Positions 49,552-59,512 are shown, counted from the first letter of the stretch. The stretch is DNA of 64,000 bases from JAHRAW01 sp965212085 (GCA_965212085.1 OZ243042.1:558001-622000); one strand, 5' to 3'. The notes: generated by a model not told the origin, from the letters alone. A program made the numbers and translations.

Positions 49552-50724
49552 CTATCTTTTTTCAAGCAATGCCGCCATATCGCGCACGCCAATCGCCTCA
49601 ACGGTTTTGCTGAGCGGATGTTTTCCTTCCCCGGCATGGACGATGAAAGACCGGCTCGGTTTGAGGTCGGCGCAGGCATTGCGAAAACTCTTGCTGACGC
49701 CAACCGCAGGGCTGCGTTTAATCTCGACCGCCCAAATGCCTTCTTTCCCCGGCATGGTTAGAACCAGGTCAATTTCGGCGCCGGCGGAAGTGCGGTAAAA
49801 GCCCGGCTTGGTGTATGGCGGGGCGGCGCTTAGCAGGTTTTCAATGACAAAACCTTCCCAACTTGCGCCCACAACCGGATGCCCGGATAACTCGTTATGA
49901 TCTTTAATGCCCAGCAGCGCATGCGTCAATCCGCTGTCCCGCACGTACACTTTCGGCGATTTCATTACCCGCTTTCCGGTGTTGTTGTGAAAGGGGCGTA
50001 GCCGCCGGACCAGCAGCAGGGCGGCAAGTAAATCTATGTAGCCGGATACGGTGGGGGCGCTGATTGAAAGCCCCGCCGCCAGCCGGGATGCGTTGAGCAG
50101 TCCGCCCTGGTTGTGCGCCAGCATAATCCAGAGCCGTTCAAGGGTTTCGACCGGGATTCTCTTTCCAAACTGGGGCACGTCGCGTTCAAGATAGGTGCGG
50201 ATAAAATTCCCGCGGAAGATAAAACTGTCGGCATCGGATGCGGCAAGAAAACTGCCCGGAAACCCGCCCCGCGACCACAACGCGGTTAGCGCTTTTGAAT
50301 CAGGCGCCGCTTCGAGAACGTCAAACGGTTGCATCTCCACATATTCAATGCGCCCGGCAAGACTCTCGCTCGATTGTTTCATCAAATCCATTGATGCGGA
50401 GCCGAGTATCAGGAAACGCCCGGTGCGTTTTTTTTGCCGCCGACCTTCGTCAATGAGGCCACGGAGCTCTTGAAAAATTTCCGGCGTGCGATGTATCTCA
50501 TCCAGCACCACGAGGCAACCTTCATATTCCTTCAGGAATAAAGCCGGTTCGGTCAGCTTGCTGCGGTCGGCGCGGGTTTCCAGATCCAGATACAGGGATT
50601 CAACCGTTGCCGCGATTTCATGGGCCAGCGTAGTCTTGCCAACCTGACGCGGACCAATCAGGGCAACCGCGGCTTGACGGGCCAGCGCTTCCCGAACTGT
50701 GGAGGCTGTACGACGGGGTAACAT
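49552..50724 (-). CDS. AAA-family ATPase with DUF4143 domain
   Basis: This 390-aa protein begins with Walker A IGPRQVGKTTLAHEI (about residues 23-37) and a Walker B LVVLDEIHRTPEIFQEL. The C-terminal DUF4143 domain carries YVRDSGLTHALLGI, VVGASWEGFVIENLLS and GAEIDLVLTMPGKEGIWAVEIKRS, which resembles a PD-(D/E)XK-like core. The family is widespread and often carried on mobile DNA; the function is uncertain. An inverted repeat abuts its start codon. Confidence 0.88.
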   Translation of the reverse strand: MLPRRTASTVREALARQAAVALIGPRQVGKTTLAHEIAATVESLYLDLETRADRSKLTEPALFLKEYEGCLVVLDEIHRTPEIFQELRGLIDEGRRQKKRTGRFLILGSASMDLMKQSSESLAGRIEYVEMQPFDVLEAAPDSKALTALWSRGGFPGSFLAASDADSFIFRGNFIRTYLERDVPQFGKRIPVETLERLWIMLAHNQGGLLNASRLAAGLSISAPTVSGYIDLLAALLLVRRLRPFHNNTGKRVMKSPKVYVRDSGLTHALLGIKDHNELSGHPVVGASWEGFVIENLLSAAPPYTKPGFYRTSAGAEIDLVLTMPGKEGIWAVEIKRSPAVGVSKSFRNACADLKPSRSFIVHAGEGKHPLSKTVEAIGVRDMAALLEKR

Positions 50725-50761
50725 CCTTGCATATTAAAAGGTTAACTTTCAAATTGCAAGG
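50725..50761 (-). promoter_or_regulatory. Inverted repeat directly upstream of the AAA/DUF4143 start
   Basis: CCTTGCA (50725-50731) and TGCAAGG (50755-50761) are perfect inverted repeats flanking a GTTAAC-centred AT-rich stretch. They lie between the gene and the end of fdhD. The position suggests an operator, possibly autoregulated, and the AAGG next to the ATG may double as ribosome site. Confidence 0.4.
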
Positions 50762-50922
50762 ATAAATGGGCGACTTTATACTTTCGATTCCCGATCTGCA
50801 ACCCTTTCTTTTATTTATGAATCAATAAGTTAGGAGATGCAAAGATAATACACGAAGCGCGCATCCCAAACGGGCAGACCAAACCAACCAGACTTTATGG
50901 ATCCAATCGCCGATTGCCCGTT

Positions 50923-51855
50923 TCAAGCGCCCGGTTTTTCACCGCCCTGCCTGCCCCCGCCCCTCCTCGGCGGCGGCTGGTCAAACACCAGGTTTTTCGC
51001 GTTGAGCGCGACGAAGTGGCGGCTTTTGGCGCGGGCGATGAGGGTTACGCCGAGTTCTTCGGCGAGTTCAAAGCCCATGTGCGTGGCGCCGTTGCGGGAG
51101 ACCAGCACCGGGATGCCCATGAGCGCCGCTTTCATGACGATTTCCGAAGTGAGGCGGCCGGTGGTGTAGAAAATTTTGTCGTGGCCGGTCATTTCCCGCA
51201 GCCACATTTCGCCGGCGATGGTGTCCATGGCGTTGTGCCGGCCAACGTCTTCTATGAACATCAGCACTTCGCGGCCCCGGCACAACCCGCAACCGTGCAC
51301 CGAGCCCGCGCTGCGGTAGGCCTTGTTGTGCCGCGCCACCTGCGCGAGGACGTTGTAAATGTCGGACTGTTTAATCTGCCGGTCCGGCAGCCGGTGGTCG
51401 TACAGTTTGTCCAGGGTGCAACTGAGAACGGTACCCTGGCCGCAGCCGGTGGTGACCGTGCGCCTGAGCGAATCGAGACGCGGCACGCCGCCACCGTCCA
51501 CCGTGGTCACTTCGGCCAACTCGCGCTCCCAGTCCACCATGACCGATTTGATTTCTGCGGGGCGTTCAAACAGGGTCTGGTTTCGCAGGTAGCCGAGCAC
51601 CAGTTTTTCCGGATGAGTGCCCAGCGTCATCAAGGTCACCAGTTCCTGGCCGTCCACCTTGATGGTCAACGGCAGTTCGCCGACGATGTTGATGGTCTGC
51701 TCGTCGCCAAACTGATTGCGGGAACGCACCCGATGAATCGAATCCAACCCGGCGTTACTCATCCTCGGCCCGGCCCCGGACCGCGAAACCCCACCACCGT
51801 TTCGGGCATCCCCCGCCCCGGGATTGGTTGAAAGCGCGTGCGTGGATTGTTTCAT
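50923..51855 (-). CDS. fdhD: FdhD, formate dehydrogenase sulfur carrier
   Basis: This 310-aa FdhD has TTGCGQGTVLSC, the catalytic Cys motif HGCGLCRG (CGLC, about residue 190), then FIEDVGRHNAMDTIAGEM and TTGRLTSEIVMKAALMGIPVLVSRN. FdhD transfers sulfur from IscS to the bis-MGD cofactor of formate dehydrogenase. The N-terminal 35 residues are Gly/Ser-rich and longer than usual. No formate dehydrogenase gene is in this window. Confidence 0.9.
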   Translation of the reverse strand: MKQSTHALSTNPGAGDARNGGGVSRSGAGPRMSNAGLDSIHRVRSRNQFGDEQTINIVGELPLTIKVDGQELVTLMTLGTHPEKLVLGYLRNQTLFERPAEIKSVMVDWERELAEVTTVDGGGVPRLDSLRRTVTTGCGQGTVLSCTLDKLYDHRLPDRQIKQSDIYNVLAQVARHNKAYRSAGSVHGCGLCRGREVLMFIEDVGRHNAMDTIAGEMWLREMTGHDKIFYTTGRLTSEIVMKAALMGIPVLVSRNGATHMGFELAEELGVTLIARAKSRHFVALNAKNLVFDQPPPRRGGGRQGGEKPGA

Positions 51856-52196
51856 ATATGCAAAATAACCGCCGCCGGAAGAAACTTCAATGGCGAGCGT
51901 GAAAAACTGTGGTGGGAATCATAGCCTGTTTTGGGGTTGCTGAGGGCGTTGATGGCTAAATTACCCTGACTGCCACTATGTAAGCGTAATTCGGACTAAA
52001 AAGGGCTTGACTTGGAATACGGATACTTGTATGTATTGGAACTGTGATGAACGTGTAAGAAATAACCTCTATGGCAATCGTTATTGTACGTTGTGCAGAA
52101 GGATATCCGTCAGTGGCTTTACACGATATGCCCATACTGGAAAACTGGAAACAGAAAATCTCATTTGCAACCCCACCGACAAGGACCGCATAACCG
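51856..52196. other. 341-bp gap between fdhD and the cyclase gene
   Basis: The gap holds only short unconvincing reading frames. A possible promoter for the cyclase is TTGACT (52007-52012) with a 17-bp spacer to TATGTA (52030-52035), a poor -10. No RNA gene or palindrome of families A-D is seen. Confidence 0.35.
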
Positions 52197-53600
52197 ATGC
52201 CCCCGCCTCCTGAAAATCCGTCCGCAAAGGGCTGGCTGAAACTGCCGGAATTTCTTGTCTCAAGGCATACTTGGCTGTCCAGTGGCCGGGAATACGATGC
52301 GCTGCCTTCGACGATTCGTGCCACCATCAAGCGTCAGCAGGACGGCAGCGAGCGGCTGATCGGCTGGATTCAACTCGCCATACTCACCTCCTTTGCGGCG
52401 CTCTACGCCACGGTTCCGAAGACCGCTCCGATCAGCGCCGAGTTTGAGCCGGTGCCGGTGTTCCTGGGCGCGTACTTTGTTTTTACCTGCCTGCGCCTGT
52501 GGCTGGCGTACAAAACCAGTTTGCCTTTCTGGTTTTTGGTGATGTCGATCCTGATGGACATGGCGCTCCTGCTCGGTTTGATTTGGTCGTTTCATCTCCA
52601 GTATATGCAGCCGCCGTCGTTTTACCTGAAGGCGCCGACCCTGCTCTACATCTTCATCTTCATCGCCATCCGCGCGCTGCGCTTTGAGCCGGGGTACGTG
52701 CTGCTCGCCGGCATCGTCGGCTCCGCCGGCTGGCTGATGCTGGTGGCCTACGCCATCGCCGGCGAGGCGGGGGGCTCGGTGATTACGCGCAATTACATCG
52801 AATACCTGACTTCCAACAGCGTACTGCTGGGCGGGGAGGTGGACAAGATCATGTCCATCATGGTGGTGACCATCGTGCTCACCCTGGCCATCGCGCGGGC
52901 GCGCAAGCTGCTGATTCAGGCCATCGTCGAGAGCAGCACCGCCGAGAGCCTGTCGCACTTTGTGCCCGAAGGAATCGCCGAACGCATCGCAACCACGGAA
53001 GGCCCGCTGAGCGACACCAAAACCGAAGAACGCGAAGCGACCATTTTGTTTTCCGACCTCGTTTCGTTCACGCGAATGTCGGAAGGGTTAAAGCCGGATG
53101 AGTTGATTACCACCGTGAATGAATTTTTTGCGCTTGCTTCAAAGTCCATCAAGCGAAACAAGGGCGTGATCATTCTGTTTCACGGCGACGCAATCATGGC
53201 GAGTTACAACCTGCCGTCGAGCGATCTTGAACACGCCGGCAACGCGGTGGCCACCGCCCTGGAAATTCAGCAGCGCCTGGAAACCCACGAATTTTCCACG
53301 GGGGTAAAATTGAAAGCGCGGATCGGCATCAATACCGGCACCGTGGTGGGCGGATTCGCCGGCGCATCGGGGCTGTTGAACTACACTTTGTACGGCGACA
53401 ACGTGAACATCGCCGCGCGGCTGGAGGAACTGAACAAACAACACGGAACTTCCATTTTGGTCTCCGAACGCACCATGGAACTGAGCGACCCCCGGCGTTT
53501 TCACTTTGAATCAAAGGGCGGCGAAGTGCTGCGTGGCCGTCAGGCTTCCCTCAATATCTTTGAGCCGCGCCTTGTCCAAAATACGGAAAAGGAAAACTAG
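52197..53600 (+). CDS. Membrane-anchored class III adenylate/guanylate cyclase
   Basis: This 467-aa protein has about six transmembrane segments (about residues 55-240) followed by a class III cyclase domain (about 265-460). The catalytic text is ATILFSDLVSFTRMSEGL (metal Asp), FHGDAIMASYN (second metal Asp), ARIGINTGTVVGGFAG and LYGDNVNIAARLEEL (transition-state Asn/Arg). An adenine-specific Lys-Asp pair cannot be judged reliably by eye. cAMP could act on the Crp/Fnr regulator at 12963. The LysE gene follows after 36 bases. Confidence 0.88.
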   Translation: MPPPPENPSAKGWLKLPEFLVSRHTWLSSGREYDALPSTIRATIKRQQDGSERLIGWIQLAILTSFAALYATVPKTAPISAEFEPVPVFLGAYFVFTCLRLWLAYKTSLPFWFLVMSILMDMALLLGLIWSFHLQYMQPPSFYLKAPTLLYIFIFIAIRALRFEPGYVLLAGIVGSAGWLMLVAYAIAGEAGGSVITRNYIEYLTSNSVLLGGEVDKIMSIMVVTIVLTLAIARARKLLIQAIVESSTAESLSHFVPEGIAERIATTEGPLSDTKTEEREATILFSDLVSFTRMSEGLKPDELITTVNEFFALASKSIKRNKGVIILFHGDAIMASYNLPSSDLEHAGNAVATALEIQQRLETHEFSTGVKLKARIGINTGTVVGGFAGASGLLNYTLYGDNVNIAARLEELNKQHGTSILVSERTMELSDPRRFHFESKGGEVLRGRQASLNIFEPRLVQNTEKEN

Positions 53601-53636
53601 CGGAGCGCGACGGGGTCGCGCCGGACGCACAAACTC

Positions 53637-54248
53637 ATGAGCACGGATGAGGTGATATTTTTCGTTTTGTTTTCGGCGCCGCTTTTTTGGAGTCCGGGGC
53701 CGGTGAACATCGTGCTGGCGGGGCTTGGCGCAAACCACGGCATCGTCAAAAATTTTCCCTTCCTGTTCGGGGTAACGTCCGCCGTGGCGGCGGCTTCCGC
53801 CGCCTGCCTGCTCGGCTTTCAGGTCATACTCGAAAACCCGCTCGTGCACCACTGGATTGGCATCGCCGGGGCGGCTTACATCCTGTATTTATCGGTCAAG
53901 TTGTACCGCCTGAAACCGGCGCGAACTCAGGGCGGTTCGGTGTCCCACGGTTTTACCGACGGTTTTCTCGCGACCGTATTGAATCCGAAATTTTATGTGA
54001 TGGTGACTTCGGTGTTCGCGCAGTTTCTTTCACCGGAAAAAAATAACTCGGTGATTGTCTGGGCTGCGTTTTGTGTGTTTTTATTTGCCGCGAACTCCGC
54101 CTGGCTGTGCTTCGGAAAAGCGCTCGGCAGCATCGGAAGCGACGACCGGTATTTGCCGGTGGTTAATAAAATCATGGGCGCGTTGTTGTTTGCCTTTGCG
54201 GTTTATTTTTTACACGACGGCATAACCGCCTACCTGGCGCAGCGATGA
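53637..54248 (+). CDS. LysE/RhtB family exporter
   Basis: This 203-aa protein has about six transmembrane helices and the family text FWSPGPVNIVLAGLGANHG near the N-terminus and GFLATVLNPKFYVMVTSVFAQFL in the middle. LysE-type proteins export amino acids or related metabolites. The substrate is unknown. It is convergent with the acyl-CoA dehydrogenase gene, 14 bases away. Confidence 0.85.
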   Translation: MSTDEVIFFVLFSAPLFWSPGPVNIVLAGLGANHGIVKNFPFLFGVTSAVAAASAACLLGFQVILENPLVHHWIGIAGAAYILYLSVKLYRLKPARTQGGSVSHGFTDGFLATVLNPKFYVMVTSVFAQFLSPEKNNSVIVWAAFCVFLFAANSAWLCFGKALGSIGSDDRYLPVVNKIMGALLFAFAVYFLHDGITAYLAQR

Positions 54249-54262
54249 CGCGGCCCCGGGCC

Positions 54263-55420
54263 CTAATAAGAACGCGGCATGCCGAGCACGTGCTCGGCGA
54301 TGTAGCTCAAAATCAGGTTGGTGGAAATCGGCGCGGTTTGGTACAGGCGGGTTTCGCGGTACTTGCGCTCCACGTCGTACTCTTCGGCGAAACCAAAACC
54401 GCCGTGGGTTTGCACGCAGGCTTCCGCCGCCGCCCAGGAAGCGTCCGCCGCCAGCAGTTTGGCAAGGTTGGCTTCCTCGCCGGGTTGTTCGCCGTTGTCG
54501 TACAGGCGCGCGGCTTCGCGCAGCACCAACTCGGCGGCGCGCATGTCGGCGTAGGCTTTGGCGATGGGAAACTGCACGCCCTGGTTCTGGCCGATGGGGC
54601 GGTTGAACACGGTGCGCTGGTTTGCGTATACGGCGGCTTTTTCGATGAACCATTTGGCGTCGCCGATGCATTCGGCGGCGATCAGAATTCTTTCCGCGTT
54701 CATGCCGGATAAGATGTAGCGAAAACCCCGGCCCTCTTCGCCGATCAGGTTCTCCGCCGGCACCGCCAGATCGTCGAAGAAAATTTCGGTGGTGGAATGA
54801 TTCATCATGGTTCTGATGGGCCGGATGGTCAGGGTTTTTTCACCGGCCTCGCGCATGTCCACCAGCAGCACCGACAACCCCTCGGTCTTTTTGCCGACCG
54901 CATCAAGGGGCGTTGTGCGGCACAACAACAGCATCAGGTCGGAGTACTCGGCCCGGGAAGTCCATATCTTTTGCCCGTTGACCAGGTAGTGATCGCCCCG
55001 CAGCTGCGCGGTGGTGCGCAGCGCGGTGGTGTCGGTGCCGCTGTCCGGTTCGGTGACGCCGAACGCTTGCAGGCGCAAACTGCCGGCGGCGATGCCCGGC
55101 AGGTATTTTTGTTTTTGCGCGTCGGAGCCGTGGCGCAACACGGTGCCCATGGTGTACATCTGCGCGTGGCAGGCGGCGGCGTTGCAGCCGGCGCGGTGCA
55201 CTTCTTCAAGGATCGCCGCCGCCGCCGAAATCGGCAGCCCGGAACCGCCGTAGGCTTCGGGAATCAGCGCGCCGAGGTATCCGGCTTCGGTGAGGGCGGC
55301 GACGAAGGCTTGGGGATAGGCGCGCTCGCGGTCGCACCGGCGCCAGTATTCCCCCGGAAAATCTTCGCACAGGCGCGCCACCGACTCGCGAATGTCGCGG
55401 TGGTCCAATTCATAATTCAT
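54263..55420 (-). CDS. Acyl-CoA dehydrogenase
   Basis: This 385-aa flavoenzyme has the ACAD signatures AFGVTEPDSGTDTTALRTTA and WTSRAEYSDLMLLL, then FDDLAVPAENLIGEEGRGFRYILSGMNAERI and the C-terminal QTHGGFGFAEEYDVERKYRE. The family base is often the Glu of this last motif. It dehydrogenates an acyl-CoA made by the neighbouring CoA-transferase. The true substrate is unknown. The first 12 residues are the likely start region. Confidence 0.92.
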   Translation of the reverse strand: MNYELDHRDIRESVARLCEDFPGEYWRRCDRERAYPQAFVAALTEAGYLGALIPEAYGGSGLPISAAAAILEEVHRAGCNAAACHAQMYTMGTVLRHGSDAQKQKYLPGIAAGSLRLQAFGVTEPDSGTDTTALRTTAQLRGDHYLVNGQKIWTSRAEYSDLMLLLCRTTPLDAVGKKTEGLSVLLVDMREAGEKTLTIRPIRTMMNHSTTEIFFDDLAVPAENLIGEEGRGFRYILSGMNAERILIAAECIGDAKWFIEKAAVYANQRTVFNRPIGQNQGVQFPIAKAYADMRAAELVLREAARLYDNGEQPGEEANLAKLLAADASWAAAEACVQTHGGFGFAEEYDVERKYRETRLYQTAPISTNLILSYIAEHVLGMPRSY

Positions 55421-55470
55421 CGGTCATAATTCATTGGTCATAATTCACCGGCACGCTCAACGCTCACGGG

Positions 55471-56946
55471 TCAGCGCATGATAAAGGGATTGGTGGTGCT
55501 GCCCTGCTGGGCGATCCACACCGACTTGACCTGCATGTACTGCTTGATCGCCTCGATGCCGTTTTCGCGGCCAATACCGCTGCGCTTGTAGCCGCCGAAC
55601 GGCGAGGTGTAACTGACGGCGCGGTAGGTGTTGATCCACACGGTGCCGACGCGGAGTTTTTCCGACATGCGGATTGCGCGGCCGATGTTCTCGGTCCAAA
55701 CGCCGGCGGCGAGGCCGAAGTCCACGTCGTTGCCGATAGCGATGGCTTGTTCTTCGCTTTCAAAGGGAATGACCGCGAGCACCGGCCCGAACACTTCTTC
55801 CTGGGCGATGCGCATTTTGTTGTTGACCCCGGTGAAAATGGTCGGCTGAACGAACTGCCCGCCCGGCGCGTCTTCAACCGCGCACGGCCCGCCGCCGAGC
55901 ACGCAGGTCGCGCCCTCGCGGTTGGCGATGTCAATGTAGTCGAGCACTTTTTGGTACTGGGGCGGGGTGGTAATCGGCCCGACGTGGGTGTCGGCGGACA
56001 TCGGGTTGCCGATCCGCGCGTCCTTTGCGACTTCTATGAGCCGTTCGACAAAGCGGTCGTGGATGGAGTTTTGCAACAGCAGCCTTGAACCGGCGATGCA
56101 GGTCTGGCCGCTGGCCCCGAAGATGCCGGTAATCGCGCCCATCACCGCCGCTTCGAAGTCGGCGTCTTCAAACACGATGTTGGGAGATTTGCCGCCCAGT
56201 TCCAAAGTCACGTGCTTGATCGCGCCGGCGGCGGACTGGTAGATACTTCGCCCGGATAAACTTGAACCGGTGAACGCGATTTTAGCGACGTCCGGGTGGG
56301 CGACCAGGGCGGCGCCGGCGTCGGCGCCGAAACCGGTGACCACGTTGACCACCCCCGGCGGAAAACCGGCCTCTTGGATGAGGTTCATAAACTCAAGGGT
56401 GGACGCCGAGGTGAATTCCGACGGTTTGATGACCACGGAATTGCCCGCCGCCAGTGCCGTCGAAAGTTTCCACGCCAGCAGCAGCAGCGGCGAGTTCCAG
56501 GGGGTGATGAGGCCGACCACGCCGAGCGGTTCGTAGCGGGTGTAGTTCAAGATGCCGTCCTTGTCGGTGGGAATGACCGCGCCTTCCACCTTGTCGGCGA
56601 GTCCGCCGTAGTAGCGGTACCATTCGCTCATGTAGCGGATTTGCATCACCACTTCGCCGATCAGTTTGCCGTTGTCCCGCACTTCAATTTCGGCAAGGTG
56701 CTGCAAATCCCGTTCGATGAGTTCCGCCAGTTTATAAAGCAGCTTGCCGCGCTCGGCGGGTTTGCATTCGCCCCAGCCGCCTTCAAAGGCGGCCTTCGCC
56801 GACGCCACCGCCGCGTCAACGTCGGCGGCGTTGCCGTGAGCGATCTTCGCCCAGTTCTCGCCGCTGCCGGGGTTGGCGCTGTCAAAGGATTTTCCCGAGG
56901 CCGGGGCGGCCCAGTTTCCGTTGATGTAGTGCTGATAGGTTTTCAT
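55471..56946 (-). CDS. NAD(P)-dependent aldehyde dehydrogenase
   Basis: This 491-aa ALDH starts at ATG 56946 (MKTYQHYINGNWAAP). The cofactor loop is IAFTGSSLSG, the general base is TLELGGKSPN and the nucleophile is FGASGQTCIAGSRLLL. It oxidises an aldehyde to an acid. With the CoA-transferase and acyl-CoA dehydrogenase it forms a catabolic set. The C-terminal tail INTYRAVSYTSPFGGYKRSGIGRENG is normal for the superfamily. Confidence 0.93.
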   Translation of the reverse strand: MKTYQHYINGNWAAPASGKSFDSANPGSGENWAKIAHGNAADVDAAVASAKAAFEGGWGECKPAERGKLLYKLAELIERDLQHLAEIEVRDNGKLIGEVVMQIRYMSEWYRYYGGLADKVEGAVIPTDKDGILNYTRYEPLGVVGLITPWNSPLLLLAWKLSTALAAGNSVVIKPSEFTSASTLEFMNLIQEAGFPPGVVNVVTGFGADAGAALVAHPDVAKIAFTGSSLSGRSIYQSAAGAIKHVTLELGGKSPNIVFEDADFEAAVMGAITGIFGASGQTCIAGSRLLLQNSIHDRFVERLIEVAKDARIGNPMSADTHVGPITTPPQYQKVLDYIDIANREGATCVLGGGPCAVEDAPGGQFVQPTIFTGVNNKMRIAQEEVFGPVLAVIPFESEEQAIAIGNDVDFGLAAGVWTENIGRAIRMSEKLRVGTVWINTYRAVSYTSPFGGYKRSGIGRENGIEAIKQYMQVKSVWIAQQGSTTNPFIMR

Positions 56947-56983
56947 TTGGTTTGCTCCGGGTGTGAAGTTTTGTGTCGGATTT

Positions 56984-58129
56984 TTACGATTGAAATTCTT
57001 GCCGAATCGCCGGACCGTGCTGGTCCAGCAGTGGCACTTCGCTATGCCGGCCACCGGCGGTTTGAATGGGCAGGTCCGCCAGCGAAATCGCGGCGGCGTC
57101 AAAGCGCACCTCAAGGTTGCGCAAACCGGCGTGGCCGGAAAGGTCTTCCACCGAACTCAACTGCGCGCAGGCAATCCGCGCACCATCAAGCATCGCCATC
57201 AATTCGGCGCGGGTTTTGTTGCCGAATACCGCGTTGATCGCCTCGTCCATGGCGGCGCGGTTTTCCACGCGCCTGGGGTTGTCGGCGAATCTGCGGTCGC
57301 CGCCCAGTTCGGGGTTTTGCAAAACCCGCTCGCAAAACACCCGCCACTCGCGGTTGTTCTGAATGGCGATGAGCACGCGTTTGTCATCCGCGGTTTGATA
57401 CGCGCCGTACGGGGCGATCAGGGCATGGGTCAGGCCGAGCCGCGACGGCGCGCCGCCGAGATAGCGGTGGGACAGCAGGGGCATGTTCATCCAGTCGCCG
57501 GCCACGTCGAACATGGAAACCGAAAGATCAATTCCTTTTCCTTTGCCGCCGTCGCCTACTTCGCCGTCGCGCTGCAACAGGGCGCGCAGGATGCCGGAAA
57601 AAGCGGTCAGCCCGGTGGCGATGTCGCACAGGGAAACCCCCACCCGCGCCGGGTGTTCCGGGGTTCCGGTAACGGCGCACAGGCCGCTCTCGGCCTGCAC
57701 CAGAAAGTCGTAGGCTTTTTTGTTCGCGGCATCGCCTTCAAGCCCGTAACCGGAAATCTGGCAGTTGATCAGTTTCGGGTTTTGCCCGCGCAGTTCAGCA
57801 CCGCTCAAGCCCCGTTTGGCCAGCGCGCCGGGCGCAAGGTTGTGCAAGAACACGTCGGCGTCCAGCAGCATGGTTTTCAACAGCGACCGGTCGCGGGGGT
57901 TTTCAAGGTTGATGCAGATGGATTCCTTGCCGCGGTTCAGCCACGCAAAAAACACGCTGTTGCCGTTGGCGCCTTGGTCATAGCCGCGGGCGAAATCCCC
58001 TTCGGGTCGCTCGACCTTGATGACCCGCGCGCCAGCATCGGCCAGCAGCAGGCCGCAGTAAGGCGCCGCCACCGCCTGCTCGATTGAAATCACCACCCGC
58101 CCCGCGAGTTCCCGGTTTAGTCCGTTCAT
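56984..58129 (-). CDS. CoA-transferase family III (CaiB/BaiF) protein
   Basis: This 381-aa protein has GRVVISIEQAVAAPYCGLLLADAGARVIKVERPEGDFAR at the N-terminus and YDFLVQAESGLCAVTG with the catalytic Asp (about 139). Later it has LSVSMFDVAGDWMNMPLL and VSLCDIATGLTAFSGILRALLQR. Family III enzymes exchange CoA between an acyl-CoA donor and an acid such as carnitine, oxalate or benzylsuccinate. No donor can be named. It lies between the TRAP genes and the aldehyde dehydrogenase gene. Confidence 0.9.
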   Translation of the reverse strand: MNGLNRELAGRVVISIEQAVAAPYCGLLLADAGARVIKVERPEGDFARGYDQGANGNSVFFAWLNRGKESICINLENPRDRSLLKTMLLDADVFLHNLAPGALAKRGLSGAELRGQNPKLINCQISGYGLEGDAANKKAYDFLVQAESGLCAVTGTPEHPARVGVSLCDIATGLTAFSGILRALLQRDGEVGDGGKGKGIDLSVSMFDVAGDWMNMPLLSHRYLGGAPSRLGLTHALIAPYGAYQTADDKRVLIAIQNNREWRVFCERVLQNPELGGDRRFADNPRRVENRAAMDEAINAVFGNKTRAELMAMLDGARIACAQLSSVEDLSGHAGLRNLEVRFDAAAISLADLPIQTAGGRHSEVPLLDQHGPAIRQEFQS

Positions 58130-58194
58130 GGTGGGGCTATTCTAATGGAAACCCGTGGTCGTTGCGGGCGGTTATGGCGGCGGCCGGTCCGGGG

Positions 58195-59505
58195 TTATCC
58201 GGGTCCGGCGCGCATGTTGTCGGGCAACCAGGTGGCCAGTTCGGGAATCAGGACCAGGATGAACACCATCAGTATCATGATGGCGAACATCGGCAACGCC
58301 GCGCGCGCGATGTAGTTCATTTGGTGTTGGGTCATGCCTTGCAGCACGAACAGGTTAAATCCAATCGGCGGCGTGATCTGCGCCATCTCCACGACCACGA
58401 CGATAAAAATCCCGAACCAGATCAAATCTATGCCGGCTTGCCGTATCATTGGCTCAACCACCGCGATAGTCAAAACCACCGAAGAAATGCCATCCAGGAA
58501 CATGCCGATAATGATGTAGAACACGAGCAGCGCGATCAACAGTTCAAAGCGGGACAGGTCGAGGGACGCGATCCATCCGGCGAGCGTGCGCGGCAGTCCG
58601 GTGAAACCCATGGACAGCGAGAGAAACGCCGCCCCCATCAAGATGAGCACGATCATGGCGGAGGTGCGCGTTGCGCCGAGCAAACTATTCGTAAAGGAGG
58701 AGAGGGTCAGCGATCCTTGCGCGCCCGCCAAAAGCAACGACCCGATGACGCCGAAAGCGGCGGCTTCGGTTGCGGTCGCAAATCCGGCGTACATCGAACC
58801 GATGACCAGCAGCACCAGCAGGATAACCGGAATCAACTGTTTGGACGCGCGCATTTTTTGCGATAGCGTCATGCGCGGGTCGGCTGACGGGACTTCATGC
58901 TTTTTAAACACCGACCACAATGCGACGTATCCCATGAACATTCCGGCCAGGACGATGCCGGGAATGATGCCGGCGATGAACAACTTGGATATCGACTCGT
59001 TTATGGTAACGCCATACACGATCAACGTAAGCGACGGGGGAATCATCAAACCCAGCGTTGCCGCCCCGGCCAGCGTGCCGATGATCATCTTCTCCGGGTA
59101 ATCCCGTTTTCTCAGTTCGGGGATGGACATTTTGCCAACGGTGGTCAACGTGGCGGCGGAGGAACCCGAAACCGCGGCAAAGATCGTGCAACCGACGATG
59201 TTGGTATGCACAAGACCGCCGGGCAAGCGCGACATCCACGGCGCCAGCCCCTTGAACATATCCTCGGATAAACGGGTGCGGTAAAGAATTTCCCCCATCC
59301 ACACGAACAAGGGCAGCGCGGTCAAAGTCCATGATGATGAAGTGGTCCAGATCGTGGTGATCATGGCGTCGCCCACCGGGCGCGTGGTGAATAATTCCAT
59401 GCCGACAAACGCGACGCCGAGCAGCGCCAACCCCACCCAAATGCCCGTTCCGAGAAACAAAAACAGGACGAACATAAATATCGCGGTTAAGTAGAATTCC
59501 TCCAT
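58195..59505 (-). CDS. dctM: TRAP transporter large permease (DctM)
   Basis: This 436-aa protein has about 12 hydrophobic segments and the DctM pattern: GVAFVGMELFTTRPVGDAM, LAPWMSRLPGGLVHTNIVGCTIFAAVSGSSAATLTTVG and QITPPIGFNLFVLQGMT. It forms the sodium-driven channel with the small permease just upstream. The stretch ending DNMRAGPG is the natural C-terminus. Confidence 0.93.
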   Translation of the reverse strand: MEEFYLTAIFMFVLFLFLGTGIWVGLALLGVAFVGMELFTTRPVGDAMITTIWTTSSSWTLTALPLFVWMGEILYRTRLSEDMFKGLAPWMSRLPGGLVHTNIVGCTIFAAVSGSSAATLTTVGKMSIPELRKRDYPEKMIIGTLAGAATLGLMIPPSLTLIVYGVTINESISKLFIAGIIPGIVLAGMFMGYVALWSVFKKHEVPSADPRMTLSQKMRASKQLIPVILLVLLVIGSMYAGFATATEAAAFGVIGSLLLAGAQGSLTLSSFTNSLLGATRTSAMIVLILMGAAFLSLSMGFTGLPRTLAGWIASLDLSRFELLIALLVFYIIIGMFLDGISSVVLTIAVVEPMIRQAGIDLIWFGIFIVVVVEMAQITPPIGFNLFVLQGMTQHQMNYIARAALPMFAIMILMVFILVLIPELATWLPDNMRAGPG

Positions 59506-59512
59506 TTGTTTT

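Noticed and set aside
51956..52330. 124-aa minus-strand frame and a short plus-strand frame at 52007-52213
   Set aside because: No homology signal, no ribosome site, and overlap with the cyclase start.
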